DNA of 64,000 bases, taken from Swingsia samuiensis. GTDB lineage: Bacteria; Pseudomonadota; Alphaproteobacteria; Acetobacterales; Acetobacteraceae. The notes beneath the pieces were generated by a model. The model searched no databases. It was not told where the DNA came from and worked only from the letters and a program-made list of their open reading frames with translations. This document shows, in pieces, positions 32,357 through 42,566 of this stretch (position 1 is the stretch's first letter; every line of letters begins with the position of its first letter). The stretch is from assembly GCF_006542355.1 (NCBI RefSeq), contig NZ_CP038141.1:186001-250000 (forward strand), in the 5' to 3' direction. The position numbers and the translations under genes were made by a program.

Positions 32357-34038
32357 TTGATTGCTCCTTGAGAGATTTTTTTATTTGCCAAGGCATTCGC
32401 CACTAGCCGCATACACGCTGCAATTGCAGCATTATTATCTGACCCAACTAGCCATGTTAGCTGGTCAGAATGTTGATCGAGAGGCGTAACGGCCATTCGA
32501 CCAGGAATAAGAATAACTAATAACACCGATTGCGATACAGATCGAAAACGCTCCGCCACCATAAAACAACAGTCAAGATCAGCATGATCGACATGTACTA
32601 ACACAATCGACGCAAGAAGAGGATCTTCTGCGAGGACTTCTAACGCAGAATTGACCCCTTCATACCCGCAAGGCTCATACCCTAAGGCTGCAAGCACATC
32701 TTCCAAACGCTCACGCACAGGGTTCTGTGCGACAACCCAAACAGTCTCACCTTCTCCACTGCCAACTGGAATACGCGCACCATTCCGCTCACATATCGGC
32801 AGCCAGACTTCAAAAAGCGTGCCTTTCCCTTGCTGAGCAGGCGCAAGACGCAAAGCGCCATTATGCCCAACAACGATCTCCGCGACTGTAGAAAGACCCA
32901 AGCCACTTCCTGCCGTCCGAGTTGTATAAAAAGGACGAAAAATTGACTCATATAAAGAAGGATCAATTCCAACGCCCGTGTCTTCCACCTCCATAACCAA
33001 ATAAGGCTTATCTTCCAGAAGACCAACTTGCATGTCTATGGGATGAGCTTCTTTCTGTTGACGCAAACGAATAGAAATATCCCCATCGCCTGCAATAGCC
33101 TGCACAGCATTACGCAAAAGATTAAGAACTACCTGTTGAAGCTCCGCTGCACGACCATAAACATAAGCGCCACCCCCTTGATCATCTAAGGCAACCCGAA
33201 TACGACGAGGCACCGTCGGACGGATAAAGTTAATCGTATCCAGAACCATACGACCAATATTCATCGGAGAAGACGGTATATCACTTTGCCCAAAGCTTAA
33301 AATGCTTTCAATAAGCTCTGCCGCTCGTTCACTGGCATTCCGAATAGCCATAACCGCTTCATAACCACTTGGCTTATCACGCAATGCTTCCAGAGCAATT
33401 TCTGTCTGCCCTCGCATCGCCGCTAAAACGTTGTTCAGGTTATGCGCCATAGCTACAGCCGTCGCGCCCGCCACATCAAGTTGCTGACTCTCGCTTAGTT
33501 GCCGCAACACATGACACCGCTCCTGCGCAAGGTCCTCACGCTTCAGAGCCATCATCATTAATGCGCCAGCCCGACGCATTAAGGTCGGGATATCCTGCAT
33601 CCATGGGGTTATAGAATATCTATTCCACCTTAGGATAAGAACACCACCGTCCAAAAATTGGGCGTAAACCTTCCCTCTTTTTTGGCGCCAATCCAAAAGC
33701 TCAAAACAGCCTTCCTCCCCACTGTTGTGATCCGCGTTATAAATACGACGGATCCATGTTTCAGGAGGCAAACCAATCTGAGAAGCAACAAAAGCGTGGA
33801 AGTCCTCAGACCCTTTGTCTGTTTCCTTCCTAAGCAGGACTGCGCCATCTGCATTGCAGGCAGCAACGAGTTCGTCCAGAACTTGCCTTACAGCCGCTTT
33901 GATTTCCGAAGAGGCAGATGCTGCAAAAACACCCGCAATCTTATCGAGAACCACATCAAGATCATAATTCAGAGCAGAAACATTCCGAGTACTATTTCGC
34001 TTACTCGAAATATATTCAGCCCCTAAAGGTAATTGCAT
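32353..34038 (-). CDS. Soluble histidine kinase with degenerate C-terminal receiver
   Basis: 561 residues without membrane segments: an N-terminal GAF-like region (about 30-165), a His-box VAMAHNLNNVLAAMRGQ (His near 199), and an HATPase domain with N-box LNLLRNAVQAI, DTGVGID and GSGLGLSTVAE. The C-terminal part (about 430-555) looks like a receiver but has AQN where the acidic pair is expected and LVHVD where the phospho-Asp should lie, so it is probably a pseudo-receiver. ATG 34038 is preferred to the adjacent TTG. It heads the signalling set after tagF (147-base gap) and is the likely partner of the OmpR-type regulator at 27.3 kb. Confidence 0.85.
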   Translation of the reverse strand: MQLPLGAEYISSKRNSTRNVSALNYDLDVVLDKIAGVFAASASSEIKAAVRQVLDELVAACNADGAVLLRKETDKGSEDFHAFVASQIGLPPETWIRRIYNADHNSGEEGCFELLDWRQKRGKVYAQFLDGGVLILRWNRYSITPWMQDIPTLMRRAGALMMMALKREDLAQERCHVLRQLSESQQLDVAGATAVAMAHNLNNVLAAMRGQTEIALEALRDKPSGYEAVMAIRNASERAAELIESILSFGQSDIPSSPMNIGRMVLDTINFIRPTVPRRIRVALDDQGGGAYVYGRAAELQQVVLNLLRNAVQAIAGDGDISIRLRQQKEAHPIDMQVGLLEDKPYLVMEVEDTGVGIDPSLYESIFRPFYTTRTAGSGLGLSTVAEIVVGHNGALRLAPAQQGKGTLFEVWLPICERNGARIPVGSGEGETVWVVAQNPVRERLEDVLAALGYEPCGYEGVNSALEVLAEDPLLASIVLVHVDHADLDCCFMVAERFRSVSQSVLLVILIPGRMAVTPLDQHSDQLTWLVGSDNNAAIAACMRLVANALANKKISQGAIK

Positions 34039-34184
34039 CAATCAACGCTCTCTCAGGACTTTAGCCAAAAGCATGAGAACTCCTCCCCCTCACACTCAGC
34101 AATATGTAACGTATTTTGTCAAATTAAGACATATTGTGCAATATTTCTTCCTTTATTTTCTTGCAGATTCACTCCATTTACCAG

Positions 34185-34775
34185 TTATTTACCTTCTACT
34201 TCAGACATATTCTGCGATTCTAAAGGAATTGCTTCCAACAGCCAATCAAAAGCCGTTCCTGAAGGCAAAGCTCCATTTAAAGTTGCCCCATCACGTCCTG
34301 ATTGCCACCAGGTATCAAAAATTTTGGGTGTGAAAGAAGGAGGATGGCTCTCCACAGCAGATAAATGATCCTCTAACGTATCAATAGTCTGCGTATGTTC
34401 AATTGCCTGTCTCAGAACAGATTCATAAGGCGGCAACATCCGAAACATTACTTCTTCTGGGTCATGCATAATTGCAAACACAAAAGGGAAACAACGCCCA
34501 ACAGCATCAATGCTCGGCATCCATATTCCTGTTATTGCATATTTTGGATCAAGCATTCCTGCACGGATAATAAAATTCCAACTTGGCGCACCGTGCCAAA
34601 TTTCCTCAAACCTTTCACCGTGCCGCTCTTTTGCTTCCCGTAATTGGTTACTCACCCAACGGTCAAACTGCATCAACACATTCTCGGGAAAACCTGCACG
34701 CAAAAAATCGCCATGAGCTGGGAGTTTTCCCCAATACCCTGAAAAAGGCTCCAACATCATCGTATTTCCGGACAT
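34185..34775 (-). CDS. tagF: T6SS-associated protein TagF (ImpM)
   Basis: 196 residues matching the DUF2094/ImpM family: SGYWGKLPAHGDFLRAG near the N-terminus, WHGAPSWNFIIRAG and FPFVFAIM. TagF is a post-translational repressor of T6SS firing in Pseudomonas and Agrobacterium, acting through the FHA protein. It overlaps the 3' end of tssM by 19 bases. Gene order fha-tssK-tssL-tssM-tagF equals impI-J-K-L-M. Confidence 0.94.
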   Translation of the reverse strand: MSGNTMMLEPFSGYWGKLPAHGDFLRAGFPENVLMQFDRWVSNQLREAKERHGERFEEIWHGAPSWNFIIRAGMLDPKYAITGIWMPSIDAVGRCFPFVFAIMHDPEEVMFRMLPPYESVLRQAIEHTQTIDTLEDHLSAVESHPPSFTPKIFDTWWQSGRDGATLNGALPSGTAFDWLLEAIPLESQNMSEVEGK

Positions 34776-37700
34776 GTAAAGCCAAAGAGAATATTGAACG
34801 GAGAATTATTTTTTGAACCACGCACAGATATCGTTTCACCATCTGGATAAAGGATCGAATTACCTTGAGCGTATCCCTTCTGAAGCAAATGAACAACGCC
34901 CCATAACCCATCTCCTCGTTCCAAAACCTGCTCCTGCCCTTTAAGGGTGCGGGTAATTACCGCAGGGGCCAATCCGTCAGAGCCGGGCCATGAAAGCATC
35001 GCAGGCTGGTCTGAATGAATGGTCATATTTCCAAGCTTCAAAACCATATCGCTATCTGAATGGAATGTAATCGTTAAGCTCAAGAACGGTGCACCAGCAG
35101 CCGGGAAGAACGTATCCCGAATAGCGGAAACCTTTTGAAAGGCAGCCAATTGCGCCGGTGTAAAGGGCGCATGAACACCACCTGCATCATGCAAACGCCA
35201 CACACGTCCTGTTTGATCTGTATAAGGCGCAACAGATTGCTCAATGTACCGATCAAACAACCCGCCCGGCGCAAACACACGAACAAACTGATCTAGTGGT
35301 GCATCTTCTGTCGCTCTTGGATCAAAAGGAAAGTGTTTTTTAACAAGAGCGTGACACGCTGCACTGGGCCCATCTTCACCATTGAAAGCACCAGATGCCG
35401 AAGCCTTAGCCTCCTGCGCACGCGAGGCCTGTCCCATATCGGCAATTTCACGCAACCAAGATGAAATAGGTTCTGGGCGACGGGAAGCCTCCGCTCTTAA
35501 CCGTTCGGTTGGATCAGGCATACCGACCCCAGCAGGTGCACCGCGTACAGAACCTGTTCCTTCCATCGCTTCATCTAACTGACCAATCAACCCTGTCACG
35601 GTATCCATTGGCGGGGTTCCACCACCAGAAGGCGTCAACATATCCGCTAACGATTTTAAAGAAGCATTCCATTCCAATGCTGCACGATCAATCGGACCGT
35701 ATGTATTAGGATCTACCTCTGTATGGGATGCGACCGTCGCATTTTTACTCTCTTTCTTATCATCTCCCGGCATTGGAATAGTCTGCGCAACGACAATCGA
35801 ACGCACCATATCCCGCAAAGGAGATTGAGGAGAAGACAGCAAATAAAGAGAACCTGAAATCTGACGTGGATCATTCCCCAGAGCAATGGCTAAGTCATTC
35901 AATGTTGAGGACCAATGCTGACGCGCATCTTCTGTCCATAGGCGCGCAACATCGGCCTCTAAAGCGGCTGCATCACTACCACGAACATCCATCGCTGTAT
36001 CATGCCCTACAACCCAAGATTCATTGGCCACATCCCGTGCAGCAGCAGGTAGTTGCTGACGAACAATCTGGGCATAGCCTGCTCCGGTATAGAACGCCGG
36101 CACCCCATCACTCAGCGGAGCATTGCTCCGACGGATAAAGGGAGGGTTTGCCATACTCCCCAATGCTTCTTGTGGGCTCCAATCATGCATATCGGCCGGG
36201 ATAGGTAAATCCCGCAAGCGACTATAAATCCGCTGGGCTGGTGTTACATGCCCAAATGCAATTCGTGCACGCCGAACAAGGTCACCATCCAACGTTGCAT
36301 CCATCGGAGCAGGCAATGCAAGAAGCGCTTCCAAATGGTGCTTCAAACGTGCTCTCAACGCATTATTGAGTGCTCCAGGATAACGCCGCGCCCACTCCTC
36401 AACAAACCAGTTTGTTACTAACCCACGGTCATGAGACCCTAAACCACCCAAGAGCAAATAAACACGCGTTGCATCATACAGGTAAGCCGGATCCTGAAAA
36501 TGCTCCCGCATATCCTGCTCAATACGCCATAATAAACGCGGATAAAGCAGCCGTGTCAGAGCACTTTCATACGTCCCCTCTCCAGCCTGATATGCAGCCG
36601 CAGTGGAGCCAATACGCAACAAACCAGCTAAACGTTCTTGTGGCTTCTTTTTTAACGCTTCAGCCTGATCCAACGCATCCGAAACAGCTGGCAAATCTGA
36701 ATCATGATCAATTTTTTTAACAATTACAGGCGCAACAGCATCATGATATGCTGCAAAACGCTGCAACTCCTGCTGTTCCATTTGGCGCGCCTGTCGATGC
36801 CCTTGCCAGATCAGCAAAATCGCTAATACGCTTACCACGCCAATCACACCAAATGCAGCAATACGTAACCGGCGTCTCTTACGATACCGCTCTGGGGCAT
36901 ACACTCCAAGGAGTGACTCACCTAAAATAACATCCCGCATCAAACGTGTCAGGAAGTATCCACGAGCGCTATCATGATTTTGACGTTCAGAGCGATGTTG
37001 ATCGATACCGAATGAACGCGCCAAGGCTCCAGACAACCGATCCAACGGAGCACCCACCTGCGTTGCAGAGGTCAGATACACACCGCGCAAGAAAGGCGGC
37101 TTATCAATCCGACTCCCGCGAAATGCCACTTCAAGAAAAGCTTGAATTGGTTCAGACAAACTTGCAACCTGAAGAGGGAAACCACTCATAATCGCCCGAC
37201 GATCTGGCGCACGCTCTGCCTGCAAACGATCAATCAACCGACGATCAAGATGTGCTATCAACTCATCAAATTCACGGTTGAAGTGTTCAATCCCTTCACC
37301 AACCGGGAATGTCATGCCCCAAACTTGTTGGCGCCCCGCAACATCCAAATCTTCGAAGAAAGCTTCAAAACCTGCAAGACGATCAATTTTATTGAAAATG
37401 AGATAAACTGGGATACGGACACCAAGCTTTTCCGTAACCTCATTAATCCGCATACGCACCTGTTGCGCATGCATCTCTCTTGTTTCTGGTGAGCCGGAGA
37501 CCATATCCAAAACAGAGATCATCACAATCACACCATTAATTGGTTGGCGTGATCTTACCTTGCGCAAACTATCTAAAAAGCCCAGCCATCCAGCTCGGTC
37601 TACAGCGCGCGCACTATCCTGCGTTGTGTAACGACCTGCCGTATCAATCAGAACAGCCTCATCCGCAAACCACCAGTCACATAGACGTGTGCCACCGACG

Positions 37701-38194
37701 CCCTGAAGTGCCGTTTCTCCACTTTCTTCAAGAGGAAAATGCAGTCCTGATTTTCGCAGCGCCGTAGTTTTACCCGCCCCTGGAGGCCCAATTAAAACAT
37801 ACCACGGCAAATCATAAAGCCGCCGAACACCGCGCTTACGTAGTGTCGCAATAGCAGTCTGCAAACGTTGACGAAGTTCCTTTACTTCCTCATTTGCAAC
37901 CTGCTCAAGCTTTTCATCATTCTTGGTATTATTCGCTCCCCCGTCAGTAACGGCAGCATCTAAAGCTCGTTCTTGTTTATCACTGCGGCGCTGAACAAAC
38001 CAAGCAATCGCAAAAACGACAACCCAAACAACACCAATTACAATTAACCGACGGATAACCGGCATGAAAAAGGTCATGAGGGGGAGATAAAACCACAACA
38101 TCCCCGTCAGCAATGAAGCAACACCTAATGCTTGCGACCAACGATTGCTTACAAATCTCTGCAATAATGTAAGTAAACTATAAAACACATTCAC
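34757..38194 (-). CDS. tssM: T6SS membrane-complex protein TssM (IcmF/ImpL)
   Basis: 1145 residues, the largest membrane-complex subunit. Two N-terminal membrane segments (about 20-66), a cytoplasmic NTPase-like domain with Walker A GPPGAGKTTALRKSG at 136-150 and IDTAGRYTTQD, a third membrane segment near 450, then a long periplasmic region (IcmF-related and DUF1215 C-terminal domains). With TssL it forms the envelope-spanning channel. The start is GTG overlapping the tssL stop by one base (TAGTG). Confidence 0.96.
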   Translation of the reverse strand: MNVFYSLLTLLQRFVSNRWSQALGVASLLTGMLWFYLPLMTFFMPVIRRLIVIGVVWVVVFAIAWFVQRRSDKQERALDAAVTDGGANNTKNDEKLEQVANEEVKELRQRLQTAIATLRKRGVRRLYDLPWYVLIGPPGAGKTTALRKSGLHFPLEESGETALQGVGGTRLCDWWFADEAVLIDTAGRYTTQDSARAVDRAGWLGFLDSLRKVRSRQPINGVIVMISVLDMVSGSPETREMHAQQVRMRINEVTEKLGVRIPVYLIFNKIDRLAGFEAFFEDLDVAGRQQVWGMTFPVGEGIEHFNREFDELIAHLDRRLIDRLQAERAPDRRAIMSGFPLQVASLSEPIQAFLEVAFRGSRIDKPPFLRGVYLTSATQVGAPLDRLSGALARSFGIDQHRSERQNHDSARGYFLTRLMRDVILGESLLGVYAPERYRKRRRLRIAAFGVIGVVSVLAILLIWQGHRQARQMEQQELQRFAAYHDAVAPVIVKKIDHDSDLPAVSDALDQAEALKKKPQERLAGLLRIGSTAAAYQAGEGTYESALTRLLYPRLLWRIEQDMREHFQDPAYLYDATRVYLLLGGLGSHDRGLVTNWFVEEWARRYPGALNNALRARLKHHLEALLALPAPMDATLDGDLVRRARIAFGHVTPAQRIYSRLRDLPIPADMHDWSPQEALGSMANPPFIRRSNAPLSDGVPAFYTGAGYAQIVRQQLPAAARDVANESWVVGHDTAMDVRGSDAAALEADVARLWTEDARQHWSSTLNDLAIALGNDPRQISGSLYLLSSPQSPLRDMVRSIVVAQTIPMPGDDKKESKNATVASHTEVDPNTYGPIDRAALEWNASLKSLADMLTPSGGGTPPMDTVTGLIGQLDEAMEGTGSVRGAPAGVGMPDPTERLRAEASRRPEPISSWLREIADMGQASRAQEAKASASGAFNGEDGPSAACHALVKKHFPFDPRATEDAPLDQFVRVFAPGGLFDRYIEQSVAPYTDQTGRVWRLHDAGGVHAPFTPAQLAAFQKVSAIRDTFFPAAGAPFLSLTITFHSDSDMVLKLGNMTIHSDQPAMLSWPGSDGLAPAVITRTLKGQEQVLERGDGLWGVVHLLQKGYAQGNSILYPDGETISVRGSKNNSPFNILFGFTCPEIR

Positions 38195-39540
38195 TATGGG
38201 CGATCCTCTTCAACGAAAATCTCTACCCGTCGATTAGCGCGACGTCCTTCTGGTGTGGCATTATCTCCAACTGGGGATAATGCACCTTGTCCTGATGCAT
38301 GCACATTAGCCTTACCAACATAAGGCACCATAATATCTGCGGCAGCTTGTGCACGCGCCAACGACAGCTCATAATTTGATGGGTACGAAACAGTACGGAT
38401 CGGTTGTGAATCCGTATATCCGACAACGTTAATATGCGCTTTGCTTTGACCTATCGCGTCTCCTACACGACGCAATACCGCGGCATATTGTGGTGTAATG
38501 TTCGTACCACCCGTTTCGAACATTCCTTGGCTCTGAATACGAATAACAAGTATGCGCTGGTTCCCAAGGATGCTCAATGTTCCGTCATGAATATCCCCTT
38601 GCAAAGAAGCCAAAATACGCTGCCGCAAACGGTCAGAATCAGGAATAACAGGAGCAGGTGGAACCATGTTTGTCCGTGAAATAGCAGGCATGGAATGTGG
38701 TGGTAGAGCCGATGCACTCGCCATTAAAGAATCAGACGCTCCACCGGCAGCTAAAAGCGCTAAGGCATAGGCCATCCCAACCAACCCAACGCCCAAAATC
38801 AAAGCGAGCCAAACCGGCATTTCAAAACGCAATGGACGATATGGCTCCGCCACACCAACCCAGTGTCGCGACAAATCAGCACCCGCCGTTCCGCGAACAC
38901 GGACGATCGTCGCATATGTTTCTTCACGGATACGCTCAAACTCTGCCGGGCCCCGTGGCATTAAACGATATTGCCCCTGCATCCCTAACGACATGCACAA
39001 ATACATTAATTCAATTACATCAATATACGCATTGGGGCTTTCTAAAAGCTTTTTCAAAATACCAAAAAAGCGCTCTCCACCCCTTACATCACGGTGATAC
39101 GCAGATGTTAAAGACAGATCAGCCCATGGCCCATGAGACCCCCATGGCGTACATTGCACGACATCATCCAAGCTCGCACAAACAATATAATGCGCTAGGC
39201 GAATTTTATCTGTTTGAATATGAGCATCCCGTAAAGCAGAGCCATAACGCTCAACCTCACGGACGGCACGCTCACGCAAGACACCCGCATTCGGAACACT
39301 AATGGTGTTTCGTAAACGTGCCATTAATGTCAACAACGAGCCTGCACAAGCTACAACAGGCGCCTCATCTCCACGTAACAAAGACGAAAACTCAATATCC
39401 TGCGCTTCAGACTTTTCTGCATTTACAACATTTTGTCGCGCAGATAAGGCCGATATCTTATCACGTGACATGATGACGGTACGATCGTCATCTTCCTCTA
39501 CGAACGGATTATTTGTGCCCATCATGTGCGGATCGCCCAT
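38194..39540 (-). CDS. tssL: T6SS membrane protein TssL with OmpA-like domain (ImpK)
   Basis: 448 residues: a cytoplasmic N-terminal extension (with TVIMSRDK), a DotU/TssL cytoplasmic domain (about 50-225), one membrane segment (about 243-267) and a periplasmic OmpA-type peptidoglycan-binding domain (about 325-445: VVGYTDSQPIR, NYELSLARAQAAADIM, NRRVEIFVEE). This extended TssL can anchor the complex to the cell wall by itself. Start ATG 39540 has GGA just upstream; ATG 39525, overlapping the tssK stop, is also possible. The N-terminal Thr is noteworthy because TssL is a phosphorylation target in Agrobacterium. Confidence 0.95.
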   Translation of the reverse strand: MGDPHMMGTNNPFVEEDDDRTVIMSRDKISALSARQNVVNAEKSEAQDIEFSSLLRGDEAPVVACAGSLLTLMARLRNTISVPNAGVLRERAVREVERYGSALRDAHIQTDKIRLAHYIVCASLDDVVQCTPWGSHGPWADLSLTSAYHRDVRGGERFFGILKKLLESPNAYIDVIELMYLCMSLGMQGQYRLMPRGPAEFERIREETYATIVRVRGTAGADLSRHWVGVAEPYRPLRFEMPVWLALILGVGLVGMAYALALLAAGGASDSLMASASALPPHSMPAISRTNMVPPAPVIPDSDRLRQRILASLQGDIHDGTLSILGNQRILVIRIQSQGMFETGGTNITPQYAAVLRRVGDAIGQSKAHINVVGYTDSQPIRTVSYPSNYELSLARAQAAADIMVPYVGKANVHASGQGALSPVGDNATPEGRRANRRVEIFVEEDRP

Positions 39541-40847
39541 AATTCCAGTTTCAAATTCGGAAAGTCATGCGAAACATGGATAGCAAATCCCGCAGAATTC
39601 CGTAATGTTTCCCACTGCGCTGAATGGCGCTCAAGCTCGAAGTAAAGTGCATTACTCATAAATGGCATCTGTCGTGGAGCAACGGGCAATAGCCTCAGTT
39701 CAATTCCTGGGAGGGCCACATTCACCAACTCCCGAATATGCTCAACGGCACCGATTTTAACCGTTTTCGGAAAGACACGACGAAGCGTTTCTGTTGGAAC
39801 ATCAGCCCGGACAACAAGCACGATACTTCCGCCAGACAGAACGGTACGATCGGTAATCGTTCCAACATTAACACCATGACGATGCGTTTTGAGAGGAATT
39901 TGAACTGCCGTTTGCTCCAGAACGCTTGAAAGTGCGCGTCGAATGGCCGCCATAACGGGAGTAAAACTCCGCCTCAAATCATCATGTCGATATGGTTCAA
40001 AATGCTCTGGTCGCCGGGATGATTCTGTAAAAGTTGCCAGTTCGCCCGCCATCACGAGCAACGTACGAAACAACTCTTCTGGGTGCACACGGGCCCCATC
40101 TGCGAGGTGAGCAATCAGAGGTTGCCAGCCATTTAAGGATTGCAACAACATAAAATCTGCAATCTCGGTGTTACTCCGCGCGCCAATTGCACTCAACCGC
40201 CCGGCAATAGCTTCGCCGCGCTGATGTAAAATACCAGCTAATTCAACCAATAAATTGGTAAGAACTGTAGCGCCTGAACTAATAATAACAGGGGGTATCC
40301 ATGTATCATCAAGCATCACCCGACGATCGGTTGTGACCTCAACAATACGAGCAACAGAAAGACAGTGATATCCAGATAGATCATCTGTCCCGAGCATCAG
40401 CCGAGGAGCGAGCTGCCCGACCATAATTGTAGCAGGATCAGGAGAGTCACTATGTGTGTCAAAAACTTCCTGACTCACACCTGAATAACGTGCGGTATTC
40501 CCTTCAGAACCAAACTCATCCCGCCCCGGCCCTGCCATCGGCAGCGCCAAGTAAACCAAAACATCCCGTGCATTTTCCGGCACAAGTAAAGGGGGCGGCA
40601 ACAAAGATTCATCAGGAGCAGAAAAGCGCGTACCGTCCTCAAAAATTCCAATTGCCGCCGAAAGCCCTAAACGACCTGATGCCAACAGATCTCGTGAAAG
40701 CTCCAGAACAGAAAAGCCCCACCCATAGGAACGAACCAATGAAAGGCTTTGTGCCAGATCATGCGCACCCCATCGATCCTGTTGCTGGAAGTGTTGCGCT
40801 CGTAAAAAGAGCCCTTCCTGCCAAATAACGCGACTAGCCCAACTCAT
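39522..40847 (-). CDS. tssK: T6SS baseplate protein TssK (ImpJ)
   Basis: 441 residues matching VasE/ImpJ: VIWQEGLFLRAQHFQQQDRW at the N-terminus and RLLPVAPRQMPFMSNALYFEL near the C-terminus are the hallmark stretches. TssK trimers link the baseplate to TssM/TssL. ATG start, 11 bases after fha; its end overlaps tssL. Confidence 0.96.
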   Translation of the reverse strand: MSWASRVIWQEGLFLRAQHFQQQDRWGAHDLAQSLSLVRSYGWGFSVLELSRDLLASGRLGLSAAIGIFEDGTRFSAPDESLLPPPLLVPENARDVLVYLALPMAGPGRDEFGSEGNTARYSGVSQEVFDTHSDSPDPATIMVGQLAPRLMLGTDDLSGYHCLSVARIVEVTTDRRVMLDDTWIPPVIISSGATVLTNLLVELAGILHQRGEAIAGRLSAIGARSNTEIADFMLLQSLNGWQPLIAHLADGARVHPEELFRTLLVMAGELATFTESSRRPEHFEPYRHDDLRRSFTPVMAAIRRALSSVLEQTAVQIPLKTHRHGVNVGTITDRTVLSGGSIVLVVRADVPTETLRRVFPKTVKIGAVEHIRELVNVALPGIELRLLPVAPRQMPFMSNALYFELERHSAQWETLRNSAGFAIHVSHDFPNLKLELWAIRT

Positions 40848-40858
40848 CGTTTATTCTC

Positions 40859-42466
40859 CTACGGCTTTCGTCGTATAGAAGGACCGCGGCCTTTTTTACG
40901 TACATTTTCGGCTCCTTGCGCTTCGATTTCAGCCCGAGCAGCCTCATAAATGCGGCCAAAAGCACGCCCAAAAGCACCATCCAGCGTTTCGTGCGTCGTT
41001 TCAGCCATCGCCTTCGTATGCTGTACGTAAGCCGTCCACGCTTTTGCGCGACGGAACAAAGAAAGCGATTGATCTTTGGGGAATGACAAAGTCTCCAGAA
41101 CAGCATCAGGACCATTCAAAGCCATAAATTCACGCACTGATGGTTCAATTGAACGCGTCAATGCCATTTCATGAATCTGAATATCACGTAGCGCATCTGC
41201 CACGGCATCTGGGCTAGAGACACCGGTTCGTCGGCCAACCCCCAAAAGTGCGGACAACGCATCATCATCATCCACTGCAAACTTTAAGGGATTATTACCA
41301 AAAGGTTGAATCATCGTCTGATCAATACGAAACTCACCCTTTACTTCTGCCCGGGCGATCATCGCACGCCTTAACCCGATAACAAAAGAACGGAACGTCC
41401 GGCCAAGCTCTTCAAAAAAAACTTCTGGCGCTTCTGACGGCAGTCCTTCTAAAGCTGCTCCGCGCATAAAAGCGGCCACAGATGCCACACCAGAACCATC
41501 AGCTTCTGAATAATACTCTGGGGCAGACGCTGGAACGTGAGCTGAGGGAGGCGCCTGCTCCGGCGCTGCGTAATAATCTTGCGCCACATCTGGAACATTA
41601 CGAGGCTCTACTGGAGGTTCTACATAAGCCTCTGGCGCAGGAGTAGGATCTACATGAGGCGCAACAGGCTCTTCCTTAACGAAAGGAGACTGAGGCACTT
41701 CTGGCGTAGCTTTTTCTACATGCCTGACTGAATGCCCATGATCTGGCTCATTCCAATCTTCCGGCAAAAGCTGGGAAGTGGGTCGAGGCGGCGCAAATGA
41801 ATCATAGATACCAGAAGTCTGGGGATGAACAGACGACACATCTCCTGAGGCCGTCCCTTTCCCAAAATCAAGACCACCTTCATTTGCCCCTAAGGAAAAA
41901 TCAAAGGATTGATGATTTTCTGCCATCCCTTCTGAGGAATGAGTGGAACGCGCAGCTTCATCATCAAAGAATGACGCCATAGGGTCTGCTGCACCATCAT
42001 GCCCTGCACGGCCATATGCTTTGTGATCCGGCGTTACAGGAGGAGCGAACACTCCATCCCCTTCAAAAGGATTAGAAAAAGCAGCCAATGGATCCTGCCC
42101 GGATGTGCTCTCCCTTTGCTGTGGTTGAGCATAAGGAGAAGGCTCTTGAACCTCCTGCCCGAACACCACATCCATTTCATAATTACCGCACCCGATCCGA
42201 TCCCCATCCCGCAGCTCATGCGGCTCACCACGGGTAAGGGCTTTACCCCCTAACGTGGTACCATTGCTGCTCAGATCAGTAACCGTCCAGATGCCGTTAC
42301 GCCAAGCCACTTCGCAATGACGTTTAGATAGAAGACGCTGCGGATCGGACAAGACCCAATCGCATTGCGCTCCACGCCCAAGCGTTGCATGTTGATTGCG
42401 AACATGAAACGCCTCAGGTGCAACACCAGGTGGTGTGCGGCGCGGCACAAGCGTAAGTTCTGCCAT
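40859..42466 (-). CDS. tagH: T6SS FHA-domain protein Fha (TagH/ImpI)
   Basis: 535 residues: an N-terminal FHA domain (about 20-95; LGRGAQCDWVLSD, LSKRHCEVAW and DLSSNGTTLGGKAL supply the phosphothreonine-binding Arg, Ser and Asn), a long Pro/Glu-rich linker (about 110-330) and a C-terminal ImpI/VasC domain (about 335-515: FFEELGRTFRSFVIGLRRAM, NPLKFAVDDDDALSALLG). Fha is the usual hub of the T6SS threonine phosphorylation switch with PpkA and PppA, both encoded downstream. ATG start. Confidence 0.94.
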   Translation of the reverse strand: MAELTLVPRRTPPGVAPEAFHVRNQHATLGRGAQCDWVLSDPQRLLSKRHCEVAWRNGIWTVTDLSSNGTTLGGKALTRGEPHELRDGDRIGCGNYEMDVVFGQEVQEPSPYAQPQQRESTSGQDPLAAFSNPFEGDGVFAPPVTPDHKAYGRAGHDGAADPMASFFDDEAARSTHSSEGMAENHQSFDFSLGANEGGLDFGKGTASGDVSSVHPQTSGIYDSFAPPRPTSQLLPEDWNEPDHGHSVRHVEKATPEVPQSPFVKEEPVAPHVDPTPAPEAYVEPPVEPRNVPDVAQDYYAAPEQAPPSAHVPASAPEYYSEADGSGVASVAAFMRGAALEGLPSEAPEVFFEELGRTFRSFVIGLRRAMIARAEVKGEFRIDQTMIQPFGNNPLKFAVDDDDALSALLGVGRRTGVSSPDAVADALRDIQIHEMALTRSIEPSVREFMALNGPDAVLETLSFPKDQSLSLFRRAKAWTAYVQHTKAMAETTHETLDGAFGRAFGRIYEAARAEIEAQGAENVRKKGRGPSIRRKP

Positions 42467-42566
42467 CTCCTGTTCCTCCAGTTTTCAAGTGAGGCAACCC
42501 CCTCACTCTTTCAGTTTAGTGTTAATATCAAGCTGTTACTCAAAGAACGATAAAACGCCCAGCCCC

